Below the pieces are notes generated by a model that was not told the origin of the DNA, did no database searches, and worked only from the letters and a program-made list of their open reading frames with translations. Both the position numbers and the translations under genes were made by a program. From Sphingobacterium sp. xlx-96 (GTDB taxonomy: Bacteria > Bacteroidota > Bacteroidia > Sphingobacteriales > Sphingobacteriaceae), in contig NZ_WFKM01000003.1 in the NCBI RefSeq assembly GCF_011007365.1, positions 372,001 through 436,000 of the forward strand: 64,000 bases of DNA, read 5' to 3'. Below are positions 1 to 9,483 of the stretch, piece by piece (position 1 is the first letter of the stretch; each line of letters starts with the position of its first letter).

Positions 1-437
1 CCCCCAGCGAACTCGCTGATTTTTTGATTCAGAAATTCCACAACTTCGCCATTCCTGTAGATCAAGCACAAGAACGCCTGATTCTTCGTGCACAGGAAGC
101 TTTTTTGAACCAAAGAAAGCAACTAGCAGATTTTGCGCAGATTATTTCTTGGAATAGCAAGCAGAAATTCGCGTCACAACAACATCAGATTCAAATGATA
201 TCCCAACGAATCCAGCTGTTTAGTCGTCATATTTTAAAAGAGCAACAAGAGACACTGAAAGGTATCTCCCGAATCGTCAATATGGCCGACCCTAACCTAC
301 TTTTAAAGAAAGGCTTTAGTATAACCCGGATCAATGGAAAAGCAATAACCTCAAGGGAGCAAGTTAATGAAGGTGATACCATAGAAACAAGCTATGCCGA
401 CGGTATATTATCGAGTAAAATAATCTTAAAAACTTAG
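1..437 (+). CDS. xseA: Exodeoxyribonuclease VII large subunit, C-terminal part
   Basis: The frame is open from the window edge (P-S-E-L-A-D-F at the start), so only the last ~145 codons are present and the start lies upstream. The piece holds the long helical, coiled-coil region and the small C-terminal beta domain with K-K-G-F-S-I-T-R, typical of XseA. With XseB it forms exonuclease VII, which degrades single-stranded DNA to oligonucleotides during repair. It sits 7 bp before xseB, the expected partner. The assignment rests on this pairing and on the C-terminal motif; the nuclease domain is outside the window. Confidence 0.9.
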   Translation, partial: PSELADFLIQKFHNFAIPVDQAQERLILRAQEAFLNQRKQLADFAQIISWNSKQKFASQQHQIQMISQRIQLFSRHILKEQQETLKGISRIVNMADPNLLLKKGFSITRINGKAITSREQVNEGDTIETSYADGILSSKIILKT

Positions 438-444
438 CAAAAAA

Positions 445-669
445 ATGGAATCAAACTACACTTATAATGACGCCTTTAACGAATTGCAACAGATTGTTTC
501 CGAGATAGAAACAGGTGATGTCAATGTAGACGAACTGGCCGACAAGATAAAGCGGGCATCTCAATTGATCCAGATTTGCAAATCTAAACTAACAGCATCC
601 GAAGAAGAAGTCAACACCTTACTGGCCAAACTCCAAGAGACGAACGACAACGACCCCGATCCCAAATGA
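445..669 (+). CDS. xseB: Exodeoxyribonuclease VII small subunit
   Basis: A 74-residue acidic helical protein, the usual size of XseB. It has the family pattern of an N-terminal Y-x-x-A-F-x-E-L-Q-x-I-V segment, then E-x-G-D-V-x-V-D-E-L and a C-terminal helix. It is the small structural subunit that binds the helical arm of XseA. It starts 7 bp after the xseA stop, so the two are surely co-transcribed. The acidic tail after the last helix is short and probably disordered. Confidence 0.95.
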   Translation: MESNYTYNDAFNELQQIVSEIETGDVNVDELADKIKRASQLIQICKSKLTASEEEVNTLLAKLQETNDNDPDPK

Positions 670-714
670 CAATCAAAATTTGACAATCTTGTTAGTTTTC
701 CAGTCAGCGTCAAT

Positions 715-1062
715 ATGGAGACAGAAATAGCAGACGTTATATCGTCCTTTTCGCAAATGACAGTTGCAGAGCAGGCCCTAGAAAAACTATTGGATAAAGC
801 CGATCCGACCACCGAACGAATTGCTCAAGTAACCTTGCTGCAAGACTGCAATTACCACCAGTATCTAACAGCCTACCTAACAGTCGTAGCGGGCAAAAAC
901 AAACCAACTGAACTCCGCGCAGCCCTAACTGGTATACTGGGAGATTTTACATATTCAAGCGCACGGAATAATATCGTCATGAATTGCCAAGCAATTCTAA
1001 AAACCAGGATCCCAAAAGAATTAAAAAACCAAATAGGAAAAACAATAAACAAGTTAAATTGA
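715..1062 (+). CDS. Conserved-looking hypothetical protein, 115 aa
   Basis: I do not recognise this protein. It is soluble, has no signal peptide or membrane segment, and looks all-helical: an acidic N-terminal half, a central stretch rich in Thr, Ala and Tyr, and a basic C-terminus ending in K-x-I-N-K-L-N. It follows xseB by 45 bp on the same strand and may be the last gene of the xse operon. A weak hairpin (arms 1077-1084 and 1092-1099, no clear U tract) lies between it and the convergent gene. No function can be assigned from sequence alone. Confidence 0.7.
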   Translation: METEIADVISSFSQMTVAEQALEKLLDKADPTTERIAQVTLLQDCNYHQYLTAYLTVVAGKNKPTELRAALTGILGDFTYSSARNNIVMNCQAILKTRIPKELKNQIGKTINKLN

Positions 1063-1098
1063 TTCATCCAACAGATACAGTCTCAAAAAGAGAGACTG

Positions 1099-1518
1099 TC
1101 AAACAGCATATACGGATTCAACATACTTTTTAAAGTTATCCAATATAGCCTGCCACCCTCCTCGTTGCATTTCAATGGAATTTTCAGCTTCCGGCTCGAA
1201 GCGAATAAACAACTTGGTTTGCTGTTTGTCTGATTCGAAATCCATTTCGACTTTTCGTCCATCCGACATGGTATAAGCTATCTTTTTAAAGGGACTCAAT
1301 TCCGTATACGTACCCTCAAAATCAAACCCGAAACTGCCGTCTTTAGCCGCCATTCGATTTTTAAACTTCCCACCTACACGTAGATCGTTGATCGAACTGG
1401 TACAATGCCAATCGTCCGAGGCATGGTTCCATTGCATAATATCTTCCGCGGAGTTGTAAGCATTCCAGACAGTCTCTACACGAGCGTTAATTTGAGTTTC
1501 TATTGCTATAAAATCCAT
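1099..1518 (-). CDS. SRPBCC / AHSA1-like START-fold protein
   Basis: A 139-residue protein with the Activator-of-Hsp90 homologue 1-like (AHSA1, SRPBCC) layout. The N-terminus has I-N-A-R-V-E-T-V-W, then A-E-D-I-M-Q-W-N followed by a D-W-H segment, G-G-K-F-K-x-R, a central F-E-G-T-Y and E, and the terminal G-G-W-Q-A-I-L-D-N-F-K-K-Y helix. These domains form a deep hydrophobic pocket; the ligand is unknown in most bacterial members. It is convergent with the gene at 715-1062 and stands alone. The fold is confident; the role is not known. Confidence 0.88.
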   Translation of the reverse strand: MDFIAIETQINARVETVWNAYNSAEDIMQWNHASDDWHCTSSINDLRVGGKFKNRMAAKDGSFGFDFEGTYTELSPFKKIAYTMSDGRKVEMDFESDKQQTKLFIRFEPEAENSIEMQRGGWQAILDNFKKYVESVYAV

Positions 1519-1666
1519 AAGTTTAAATTATTTTACGAGATCGTTACACCCGGTCTTTTCTTTAGTAACAAGAATACGTCAATTTTGTTATTATCAAGGT
1601 ATCAGATTTCCATTAAAAGCATCAGACTACTCCCAACGGCACACCGCTAGAAAGCAGAAAAATGCG

Positions 1667-1674
1667 TAACTTTG
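1667..1674 (+). promoter_or_regulatory. -7 promoter box of uvrA, 6 nt before the ATG
   Basis: TAACTTTG matches the Bacteroidota -7 consensus TAnnTTTG. Only six bases separate it from the uvrA ATG at 1681, so transcription would begin at or next to the start codon. No clear -33 TTG is seen at the usual distance. A TTG at 1672 is in frame with uvrA but lies inside the box, which argues for the ATG as start. Confidence 0.6.
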
Positions 1675-1680
1675 GAAGTT

Positions 1681-4485
1681 ATGCAAAATAAGAAGGAGCA
1701 CAATCCAAAATCTCATATTCAAATCAAGGGAGCACGGGTCAACAACCTGAAAAACATTGATGTTGACATTCCAAAAAACAAACTAGTTGTCATCACCGGC
1801 ATGTCGGGTTCGGGCAAGTCGTCGTTAGCTTTTGACACTTTGTATGCCGAGGGACAGCGTCGTTATGTAGAGAGTCTATCCTCTTATGCTCGCCAATTTA
1901 TGGGCCGAATGCACAAACCGGAAGTGGACTATATCAAAGGTATCGCCCCAGCTATTGCCATTGAGCAAAAAGTGATCACAAGCAATCCAAGATCCACCGT
2001 AGGGACATCCACAGAGATTTATGATTACCTCAAACTCCTCTTTGCCCGTATTGGCAAAACCTATTCGCCTGTTTCAGGTGAGGTGGTCTCTAAAGATTCC
2101 GTATCGTCTATCGTGGATAAGATTTTGACTCACCCTATTGATTCGACTGTTACATTATTTAGCCCTTTACATCCGACCAACGGCCGCAAACTGAAGGAGG
2201 AATTATCCTTGCTGCTCCAAAAGGGGTTTGTACGGATTTTCTTTAACGGCAAAGTAGAAAAGATAGAGAACATCCTTGAAGATAAATCAGTTTCAAACAA
2301 AGGTTTTAAAGAAGGGGAGATAGAAATTGTTATAGACCGGATCCGCCTAGATGGTGAAGAAGATACAACCACTCGTCTTGCCGATTCCATACAGACAGCA
2401 TACTTTGAAGGAAAAGGTGAATGTGCTGTAGATATCGAAGGACAACGCTTTTCATATTCCGATAAATTTGAATTGGATGGCATCACCTTCGAAGAACCTA
2501 CACCTAATTTTTTCAGTTTTAACAATCCTTTTGGGGCTTGTCGCCGCTGTGAAGGATATGGTAAGGTAATCGGTATCGACCCAGATCTCGTCGTCCCCGA
2601 CAAAAGTAAGTCAGTATACGATGGAGCCTTAGCACCTTGGCGTGGTGAAAAGATGGGCACTTGGCTTGACGCCCTTGTCGCTACAGCTATAAAATTTGAT
2701 TTTCCTATACATCGGGCGTATGCCGACCTGACAACCGCCCAACAGGAATTACTCTGGACGGGCAATAAATATTTCAGGGGTTTGAATGATTTCTTCCAAG
2801 AACTGGAGGAGCAGACTTACAAAATCCAATATCGGGTCATGCTATCCCGCTACCGGGGTAAAACGGACTGCCCCGAATGCAAAGGCAGTCGTCTACGTAA
2901 AGACGCTACCTATGTCAAAATCGCAGGCAAGTCTATCGTAGACCTGGTATTACTGCCTATAGATCAGGCCTTATTATTTTTTAATAGTTTGGATCTATCC
3001 GAAAATGATGCTAAAATTGCTAAACGCCTCTTGTGGGAGATTATAAACCGGATTCAGTTTCTGTGTGACGTAGGCTTAAGTTACCTGACATTAAATCGAC
3101 TCAGTAATACCCTCTCGGGAGGAGAATCTCAACGGATAAATTTAGCGACTTCGCTAGGCAGTTCGTTGGTAGGGTCTATCTATGTATTGGACGAACCCAG
3201 TATCGGCCTACATCCCAAAGACACGCAAAAGCTTATCACGGTATTGAAGTCTCTACGCGATATTGGTAACACGGTAATCGTTGTGGAACACGAACAGGAA
3301 ATGATGGAAGCCGCAGATTATCTGATCGACATTGGGCCCGAAGCAGGAGTCAATGGAGGCGAATTGGTTTTTGCAGGAAATTATGAACAGATTTTAAAAG
3401 ACAAAAATTCGCTTACCGGTCATTACCTGAGTGGCAAAATGGAAATTGCAGTACCCCAGCAGCGACGAAAATGGGTTGATACAATCACTATAAAAGGCGC
3501 CAGGGAAAATAATTTGAAAGGAGTTACAGTAGACTTTCCGCTTCATATATTCACCGTGGTGACAGGCGTCTCCGGTTCTGGCAAGACATCCTTGGTAAAA
3601 CGTATTCTCTACCCAGCTCTTCAAAAGGCCATGGGAAATTATTCTGGTGAACAAACCGGACAGTTTGATGGCATAGAAGGCGATATTCAACAGATCGAAC
3701 AAGTGGAAATGGTTGATCAGAATCCGATAGGTCGGTCATCCCGCTCTAACCCGGTCACCTACGTGAAGGCTTGGGATGAAATCCGGGCGCTCTATGCCAA
3801 CCTTCCTGCTGCCAAAGCTGGAGGTTTAAAACCAGCAGCCTTTTCATTCAATGTCGAGGGAGGCCGCTGTGACATCTGTCAGGGAGATGGTGAAGTAAAG
3901 ATTGAAATGCAATTTATGGCCGACATTGTACTCCCATGTGAGGCCTGTGGTGGTAAGCGATTTAAACAACACGTCCTAGATGTACAGTATCAAGAAAAAT
4001 CGGTCTCAGATATCCTTGAGCTGAGTGTAGACGAAGCGTTGATTTTCTTCAAAGACCAACCCAAAGTACTGGCAAAATTACAGCCTTTACAGGATGTTGG
4101 TTTGGGTTATATCAAATTGGGTCAGTCTTCGAGTACGCTATCCGGAGGAGAGGCACAACGGATAAAACTGGCTTCTTTCTTAATCAAAGGTAATAACAGC
4201 AAGAAGACCTTATTTATTTTTGATGAACCGACAACAGGATTACACTTTAATGATATCCAGAAATTACTCAAATCTTTTGATGCATTGATTGCATTAGGCA
4301 ATAGTATCCTCGTGATAGAGCATAATATGGATATGATCAAGTCTGCAGACTGGGTAATCGACATCGGTCCCGGGGGAGGTGAAAAAGGTGGACAGGTCGT
4401 CTTTACAGGCACTCCAGAGAATCTAACTTCTTGTAAAGAAAGTTTTACCGGTCAATTTCTTACTAATCACCTTAAAAAGGCTTAA
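1681..4485 (+). CDS. uvrA: Excinuclease ABC subunit A
   Basis: A 934-residue UvrA of normal length, the damage-sensing ATPase of nucleotide excision repair. Two ABC modules are visible, each with a Walker A (G-M-S-G-S-G-K-S-S near the N-terminus, G-V-S-G-S-G-K-T-S in the second half) and an L-S-G-G-E signature. The zinc modules are C-x-x-C-E-G-Y-G with C-P-E-C-K-G in the first half, and C-D-I-C-Q-G-D-G with C-E-A-C-G-G in the second. An in-frame TTG nine bases upstream is rejected because it lies inside the promoter box. The gene is transcribed alone; no uvrB or uvrC is in the window. No LexA-type operator is evident. Confidence 0.97.
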   Translation: MQNKKEHNPKSHIQIKGARVNNLKNIDVDIPKNKLVVITGMSGSGKSSLAFDTLYAEGQRRYVESLSSYARQFMGRMHKPEVDYIKGIAPAIAIEQKVITSNPRSTVGTSTEIYDYLKLLFARIGKTYSPVSGEVVSKDSVSSIVDKILTHPIDSTVTLFSPLHPTNGRKLKEELSLLLQKGFVRIFFNGKVEKIENILEDKSVSNKGFKEGEIEIVIDRIRLDGEEDTTTRLADSIQTAYFEGKGECAVDIEGQRFSYSDKFELDGITFEEPTPNFFSFNNPFGACRRCEGYGKVIGIDPDLVVPDKSKSVYDGALAPWRGEKMGTWLDALVATAIKFDFPIHRAYADLTTAQQELLWTGNKYFRGLNDFFQELEEQTYKIQYRVMLSRYRGKTDCPECKGSRLRKDATYVKIAGKSIVDLVLLPIDQALLFFNSLDLSENDAKIAKRLLWEIINRIQFLCDVGLSYLTLNRLSNTLSGGESQRINLATSLGSSLVGSIYVLDEPSIGLHPKDTQKLITVLKSLRDIGNTVIVVEHEQEMMEAADYLIDIGPEAGVNGGELVFAGNYEQILKDKNSLTGHYLSGKMEIAVPQQRRKWVDTITIKGARENNLKGVTVDFPLHIFTVVTGVSGSGKTSLVKRILYPALQKAMGNYSGEQTGQFDGIEGDIQQIEQVEMVDQNPIGRSSRSNPVTYVKAWDEIRALYANLPAAKAGGLKPAAFSFNVEGGRCDICQGDGEVKIEMQFMADIVLPCEACGGKRFKQHVLDVQYQEKSVSDILELSVDEALIFFKDQPKVLAKLQPLQDVGLGYIKLGQSSSTLSGGEAQRIKLASFLIKGNNSKKTLFIFDEPTTGLHFNDIQKLLKSFDALIALGNSILVIEHNMDMIKSADWVIDIGPGGGEKGGQVVFTGTPENLTSCKESFTGQFLTNHLKKA

Positions 4486-4575
4486 TTTGTATTTCAACAA
4501 ACCTTTAAAAAGATGGGACAGATCTTCTAGACTAAGCTTTAGAAATACCTAACTTTCTTTAAAACAGTTATTCCA

Positions 4576-6216
4576 ATGAAAAAACATATTATCTTCTTTT
4601 TAGCACTTGCTTTGGCGGTTATCAAAGATGCAAACGGTCAAGTAGAAAGACCTAAATTAGTAGTGGGGTTAATGGTAGACCAAATGCGCTGGGATTACCT
4701 ATACCGCTTTGCGGATCGCTATGGCAACGATGGTTTTAAACGGATTCTAAAAGAGGGATTCTCTTGCGAAAACACATTAATAAACTATATTCCGACCTAT
4801 ACCGCTATTGGACATAGCTCCGTTTATACGGGATCTGTGCCATCTATCCATGGTATCGCAGGCAATGATTGGATCATCCAATCGACCGGTCAACCTATGT
4901 ATTGTACACAGGATGAAAATGTACAAGGTGTGGGTACGACAGAGAAAGAGGGAAAACAATCTCCTCGAAACCTATTAGCATCTACCATTACCGATCAACT
5001 AAAATTGGCAACTAATTTTCAATCTAAGGTTATTGGAGTTGCCATTAAAGACAGAGGTGGGATCCTTCCGGCAGGTCATTTTGCAGATGCAGCTTATTGG
5101 TTTGAAGCTAAATCCGGAGACTGGATATCAAGCACGTTCTATATGAAAGATCTTCCAAAATGGGTTAGTAAATTTAACAAGCTGAAGCTTCCGGAAAAAT
5201 ATCTAAAGCAAAACTGGAATACACTATATCCCATCAAAACTTATACGAATAGTATTGCCGACGACAATATCTATGAAGGCAAATGGGCAGGTGAGAAATC
5301 CCCTACTTTCCCAAGAAAAACGTCAGAATTAATGAAGGATGCCGGGTATGAGTTAATAAAAACAACACCACAGGGAAATACACTGACGCTCGACTTTGCA
5401 AAAGCAGCCATTGAGAATGAAAACCTAGGAAAAAATCCAACGAATAACACCGATTTTCTCTGTGTCAGCCTATCGTCTACCGATTATGTAGGACACCGTT
5501 ATTCTTTATCTGCGGTAGAGATTGAAGACACTTATTTACGTCTGGATCGCGATATTGCAGATTTCCTAGCTTATCTCGACAAGACCGTTGGTGCGGGAAA
5601 CTATACTTTTTTCTTGACCGCAGATCATGCTGCATCTTATAATCCGCTATATTATACTGATCAAAAAGGGAATGGAGGCTATCTTTTTACCAGGCAGATA
5701 GAACGGGAGTTGAATGCAGAATTACAGGATAAATTCGGTTCAAACAAACTAGTCCGAAGCTTATTGAACTATCAGGTTCACCTCGATTATAAACTCATAG
5801 ATTCACTGAATCTAGAAGTAGATCAGGTGAAAAGAACAATCATTAAAAATCTAAAAAGCCAAGATGGCATCGCCTACGTAGTGGATATGGAGGACGGAGA
5901 AAACATGTTTTTACCAGCACCTATACGTGAGAAAATAATCAATGGGTACAACCGGAAGAACAGTGGAGCTATCCAGATTATCGCCGAACCGCAGTGGTAT
6001 TCGGGTACTCCACGCAGTACCGGTACGACACATGGTGTATGGTCTGCTTACGACTCGCATATCCCCTTATTATTCATGGGATGGGGCATCAAACCTGGAG
6101 TGAGCAATCGACCTGTTCAAGTTGTAGACATTGCTCCTACACTTGCATCCTTGCTTCATGTTATGGAACCTAATGGCAATATCGGGCATACTATTGTTGA
6201 GGTATTGGGACAATAG
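4576..6216 (+). CDS. pafA: PafA-type alkaline phosphatase (exported)
   Basis: A 546-residue protein with an N-terminal signal peptide of about 20 residues, the length of the known PafA enzyme of Elizabethkingia/Chryseobacterium. Alkaline-phosphatase-superfamily motifs are intact: V-D-Q-M-R-W-D (metal ligand Asp), I-P-T-Y-T-A-I-G-H (nucleophile Thr about residue 76), G-N-D-W (active-site Asn), K-D-R (Lys and Arg that in PafA contact the phosphate), D-Y-V-G-H-R, T-A-D-H and the final T-T-H-G. It hydrolyses phosphate monoesters in the periplasm without needing phosphate starvation in characterised relatives. A near-consensus -7 box (TAACTTTC) lies just upstream. The Rrf2 regulator gene follows on the same strand. 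Confidence 0.93.
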   Translation: MKKHIIFFLALALAVIKDANGQVERPKLVVGLMVDQMRWDYLYRFADRYGNDGFKRILKEGFSCENTLINYIPTYTAIGHSSVYTGSVPSIHGIAGNDWIIQSTGQPMYCTQDENVQGVGTTEKEGKQSPRNLLASTITDQLKLATNFQSKVIGVAIKDRGGILPAGHFADAAYWFEAKSGDWISSTFYMKDLPKWVSKFNKLKLPEKYLKQNWNTLYPIKTYTNSIADDNIYEGKWAGEKSPTFPRKTSELMKDAGYELIKTTPQGNTLTLDFAKAAIENENLGKNPTNNTDFLCVSLSSTDYVGHRYSLSAVEIEDTYLRLDRDIADFLAYLDKTVGAGNYTFFLTADHAASYNPLYYTDQKGNGGYLFTRQIERELNAELQDKFGSNKLVRSLLNYQVHLDYKLIDSLNLEVDQVKRTIIKNLKSQDGIAYVVDMEDGENMFLPAPIREKIINGYNRKNSGAIQIIAEPQWYSGTPRSTGTTHGVWSAYDSHIPLLFMGWGIKPGVSNRPVQVVDIAPTLASLLHVMEPNGNIGHTIVEVLGQ

Positions 6217-6236
6217 TAAGTTGTTGTATTATTTTG

Positions 6237-6244
6237 TATTTTTG
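6237..6244 (+). promoter_or_regulatory. -7 promoter box of the Rrf2 regulator gene
   Basis: TATTTTTG fits TAnnTTTG and lies 19 bp before the ATG at 6264. It gives the regulator its own short-leader transcript in addition to possible read-through from pafA. Confidence 0.5.
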
Positions 6245-6263
6245 AGGCTACTGAATACAGATT

Positions 6264-6698
6264 ATGATTTCGAAGAAAACTAAATATGCGATAAAGGCCC
6301 TCATGGTGCTGGGTCGGAATTATGGCAATGAGCCGATGCAAATTGTCAAGATAGCGGAGGAGGAACGTATCCCCAAAAAGTTTTTGGAACAAATCCTGTT
6401 GGAAATGCGCAACGCAGGAATTTTGTACTCTAAAAAAGGTGCCGGTGGAGGTTATAGTCTAAATAAGGCTCCTGAAGATATTTTTCTCTCTCAGGTCATG
6501 CGTCTCATTGATGGCCCTATCGCTCTATTACCTTGTGTAAGTCTCAATTTTTATAGATCCTGTGAGGAATGTACCGAAGAACATGCCTGTGGCATCCGAG
6601 ATACTTTTGTAGATGTACGCAATGCAATGCTACAGATTCTAAACGACACCAGTATCGCCCATTTAATTAATAAAGAAAAGGAACTAAGCTTAGACTAA
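6264..6698 (+). CDS. Rrf2 family transcriptional regulator
   Basis: A 144-residue Rrf2 protein. The winged-helix N-terminus (K-T-K-Y-A-I-K-A-L through K-K-G-A-G-G-G-Y-S-L) is complete. The cluster-binding loop has Cys residues in L-P-C-V-S, S-C-E-E-C and H-A-C-G-I, like the IscR/NsrR/RsrR proteins that hold an iron-sulfur cluster, so it may sense iron, redox state or nitric oxide (inference). It stands 47 bp after pafA with its own -7 box, and no isc or suf genes are near. Its targets cannot be told from the window. Confidence 0.9.
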   Translation: MISKKTKYAIKALMVLGRNYGNEPMQIVKIAEEERIPKKFLEQILLEMRNAGILYSKKGAGGGYSLNKAPEDIFLSQVMRLIDGPIALLPCVSLNFYRSCEECTEEHACGIRDTFVDVRNAMLQILNDTSIAHLINKEKELSLD

Positions 6699-6740
6699 GT
6701 TTATATTATAATGACACTATTCTGTCGTTATGTAAAAAGA

Positions 6741-6773
6741 AAAGCTCCTCAAATTCGTTTGAGGAGCTTTTTT
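6741..6773. terminator. Bidirectional terminator between rrf2 and rng
   Basis: A perfect 13-bp stem (6741-6753 with 6758-6770) closed by a TTCG tetraloop and flanked by A- and T-runs, so it can end transcripts from both convergent genes. Confidence 0.9.
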
Positions 6774-6780
6774 AATCTCT

Positions 6781-8334
6781 TTATAACTTTATTTCTTCGT
6801 CCTTCGAATTGAAGAAATGAAATTCTGTTAAATAATAGGATTGGACTGGTTTCACCTTTATCCATTTTCCATATTTGAAAAACCACTTGACTCGTTTAGA
6901 GATAAACCCAGACTTAATGTAGGCGTCTATATAGGGGTGCACACATAAAGACACTCCTTTTTCGTTTTGCTCTTCGAGAATAAAACTCAAGTTATTTTCA
7001 ATGTCATCAAGCAATACAATACTTGACCTAATTTCTCCCGTACCATCACAAGCAGGACACTTCTCATTTGTCACAACACTCATTTCTGGACGCACGCGCT
7101 GTCGCGTGATTTGTACCAAGCCGAATTTACTCGGCGGAAGTATGGTATGACGAGCTCGATCTACGTTCATACATTCCTTTAGATAGGTATACAGCTCTTT
7201 TCTATTTTGAGGCTTATGCATGTCAATAAAGTCTATAACAACTATACCTCCCATGTCTCGCAATCGCAATTGTCTAGCAATTTCTCTTGCAGCTTCTTTG
7301 TTTACTAAGAGTGCATTATCTTCTTGGTTTTCTTTACTAGCAATCCGGTTTCCGCTATTTACGTCAATGACGTGCAATGCCTCCGTATGTTCTATCACTA
7401 AATAGGCACCACCTTGCAAATTAACCGTCTTGCCAAAAGCTGCCTTAATCTGCTTTTCGACACCAAAGTGATCAAAGATTGGCTCTTTATGTTTATAAAG
7501 CTTTACAATCTTCTCCAGCTCCGGCGAAATCTCCTGTACATATGACTTTGTTTCTTCATAGATAACAGGATCATTAACATATATATGAGTGAACTCGTCA
7601 GTCAGCAAATCCCTTAGAATGGTAGAAGCTCTATCCATTTCGCCTAAGACTTTCTGTGGCGGTTCAGCTTTTTTAAGGCGCTTGGTAAAAAGCTCCCACT
7701 TCGAAATCAAATCGAGAAGGTCTTTTTGAAGTTCTTCAACTCCTTTTCCTTCAGAAACCGTACGTATGATGACTCCAAAGTTTGCAGGTTTAATACTTTC
7801 TACAATCTTTTTGAGTCGTGAGCGTTCGGCACTTCCTTTGATCTTCTTGGAAATGGAAACAGAACTTGAAAAGGGCACAAGTACGACAAAACGTCCAGCG
7901 ATGGATAAATCCGAGCTAAGTCGCGGACCTTTTGTTGATATTGGCTCTTTTGCTATCTGTACAGGTAATAATACATTTCGGCTTAATACTTCCGAAATCT
8001 TACCTGCCTTATCGATATCCTTTTCAAGCTTTAGACTATTAAGCAGATTCTCTTGATAACTGCCATTCTTTACTACTCGCGTAAGCTTAAGTAAGGATTG
8101 TACTTGCGGTCCTAAATCCAGATAATGCAAAAAGGCATCTTTGTCGTAGCCTACATCTACGAATGCTGCATTCAATCCAGGCATGATTTTCTTAATCCGG
8201 CCGAGATAAATATCCCCCACCGAAAAATGATTGTCTACCTGTTCCTTATTTAGTTCTACAAGTTGCTTGTCCTGTAGTAAAGCAATAGTCACCCCTTTTT
8301 CGGGGGTCGAATCGATAATTAATTCCTTTACCAA
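6781..8334 (-). CDS. rng: Ribonuclease E/G family protein
   Basis: A 517-residue RNase G type endoribonuclease acting in RNA decay and rRNA processing. It has an N-terminal S1 RNA-binding domain (G-D-I-Y-L-G-R-I-K-K-I-M-P-G-L-N-A-A-F) with a charged insert around residues 85-165. The catalytic domain carries I-D-V-N-S-G-N-R and V-V-I-D-F-I-D-M, whose Asp residues bind magnesium in the family. The zinc-link motif is C-P-A-C-D-G-T-G. It lacks the long RNase E scaffold tail, as expected for RNase G. The start is a TTG at 8334; no in-frame ATG nearby fits the family N-terminus M-V-K-E-L-I-I-D. A terminator lies upstream, so it probably has its own promoter. Confidence 0.95.
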   Translation of the reverse strand: MVKELIIDSTPEKGVTIALLQDKQLVELNKEQVDNHFSVGDIYLGRIKKIMPGLNAAFVDVGYDKDAFLHYLDLGPQVQSLLKLTRVVKNGSYQENLLNSLKLEKDIDKAGKISEVLSRNVLLPVQIAKEPISTKGPRLSSDLSIAGRFVVLVPFSSSVSISKKIKGSAERSRLKKIVESIKPANFGVIIRTVSEGKGVEELQKDLLDLISKWELFTKRLKKAEPPQKVLGEMDRASTILRDLLTDEFTHIYVNDPVIYEETKSYVQEISPELEKIVKLYKHKEPIFDHFGVEKQIKAAFGKTVNLQGGAYLVIEHTEALHVIDVNSGNRIASKENQEDNALLVNKEAAREIARQLRLRDMGGIVVIDFIDMHKPQNRKELYTYLKECMNVDRARHTILPPSKFGLVQITRQRVRPEMSVVTNEKCPACDGTGEIRSSIVLLDDIENNLSFILEEQNEKGVSLCVHPYIDAYIKSGFISKRVKWFFKYGKWIKVKPVQSYYLTEFHFFNSKDEEIKL

Positions 8335-8410
8335 CAGCTACTAAATTTGGGGACAATAGTACCTCGCGCACTATCTTATATCATCCCAATGAAACATAAA
8401 CTTGTTTAAT

Positions 8411-8459
8411 GAAAAAATACAATCTACGATAAAACATCTAAGTTTACCGTAGATTGTAT
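8411..8459 (-). terminator. Terminator after the 29-aa basic protein gene
   Basis: Read on the minus strand, a 12-bp stem (8448-8459 with 8417-8428) with a 19-nt loop is followed at once by six T residues. It separates the small gene and HU-TPR group from rng. Confidence 0.8.
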
Positions 8460-8500
8460 AGCGCCTTTGGAAATAAATCTCCTTAGACTATCAACAAGAA

Positions 8501-8590
8501 CTATTTTTTCTTGTGTCTATTTTTTCTTAAACGTTTTTTACGTTTGTGAGTAGCCATTTTGTGTCTTTTTCTTTTTTTTCCGCTTGGCAT
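8501..8590 (-). CDS. 29-aa basic AURKAIP1/COX24-like ribosome-associated protein
   Basis: An ATG-initiated 29-codon gene that length filters usually miss. The product starts M-P-S-G-K-K-R-K-R-H-K-M and consists almost wholly of Lys, Arg and His. The pattern K-R-K-R-H-K-M-x-x-H-K-R-K-K-R-L-R-K-N-R is that of the COX24/AURKAIP1 domain, known from mitochondrial mS38 and actinobacterial bS22, which lie in the small ribosomal subunit (established for those families). A ribosomal role here is inference. It follows the TPR gene by 43 bp and is followed by a strong terminator. The near-exclusive use of basic codons over the whole frame argues against chance. Confidence 0.85.
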   Translation of the reverse strand: MPSGKKRKRHKMATHKRKKRLRKNRHKKK

Positions 8591-8633
8591 AGCTTTAATG
8601 TTTTTAAATAATGTTAATGAATCTTGTTAATTA

Positions 8634-9470
8634 TTATTTACTCAATGCTTCGATCTGACGATCTATATACTGAGATAAGGTCGGATCTGCTGCTATTTCC
8701 TTGCTTTTTTGATAAGCAGCTATAGCTTCGTTCTTAAGACCGATTTTTTCGTAGCTTGTAGCTAAATAAAAGTAAGACTCCGCATCTGGCTTTACTTCAA
8801 TTACTGTTTTGAAACGCTCAATTGCTTTATCAAACTGTTGCGAACGTATAGAGAATAAACCTAACGTTTTATTTGCTTCTACATTTTTTGGTTCTACCGC
8901 AACAACTTCCCGCAGCAAAGCAATTCCTGCCATAGGGTTATTGGACCCTGTAACCAGTGCTGCACCTAGTCCCGTCTTTGCAGAAAGACTATTGGCATCC
9001 AATTCGACGGCCTTTTCATAAGCTGCAATAGCGAACCTATTTAGCTCCGAAGCCATCATCGTATCCTGCTGATTTGTATATCCGGCACGAAAAGCATCCC
9101 CTGCTTTCAACCAATAGTCAAATTTTGGAGAAAGCTGTGCCAACTCCTGATAGATAAATGCCTGTGGAATAGGTTTTGCCACATCGTCCCATTTGGCCAC
9201 TAGCTGTTGTAACAGCGCGACTTTTTGTTCTCCTTCTGCTTTCTCCACCTGAGCTTCGATTGCGGAAATATCTTGGGATAGAGAAGAATTAATACCTTGT
9301 TTTGCTAGCTCAGAAACACTCTTCAATGTATACATAGAAGATGGTTCTTCTGCGTTAGCTTCTGTTTTGCCCTGCTCCTTATCAACCAAGCCTTTAATAG
9401 GCTGAGCCAATAAGCCCCCCATTAGTACAACTACTAATACAATTACTATTATTTGTTTGGTGTTAAGCAT
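8634..9470 (-). CDS. Membrane-anchored tetratricopeptide repeat protein
   Basis: A 278-residue protein with one N-terminal membrane segment (I-I-V-I-V-L-V-V-V-L-M-G-G-L-L) and a periplasm-facing body. After a helical linker, residues ~110-275 carry about four TPR units, for example A-Y-E-K-A-V-E-L-D-A-N, then a unit with E-V-V-A-V-E-P-K-N, then F-K-T-V-I-E-V-K-P-D and A-Y-Q-K-S-K-E-I. It starts 13 bp after the HU gene and is surely in its operon. TPR proteins are scaffolds; the partner is unknown. The order HU, TPR, RNase G is common in Bacteroidota (family knowledge). Confidence 0.9.
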   Translation of the reverse strand: MLNTKQIIVIVLVVVLMGGLLAQPIKGLVDKEQGKTEANAEEPSSMYTLKSVSELAKQGINSSLSQDISAIEAQVEKAEGEQKVALLQQLVAKWDDVAKPIPQAFIYQELAQLSPKFDYWLKAGDAFRAGYTNQQDTMMASELNRFAIAAYEKAVELDANSLSAKTGLGAALVTGSNNPMAGIALLREVVAVEPKNVEANKTLGLFSIRSQQFDKAIERFKTVIEVKPDAESYFYLATSYEKIGLKNEAIAAYQKSKEIAADPTLSQYIDRQIEALSK

Positions 9471-9483
9471 AGGGCAAATTTAA

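Noticed and set aside
2130..2765. A 211-codon frame opposite uvrA
   Set aside because: Lies wholly inside the conserved uvrA gene; shadow frame.
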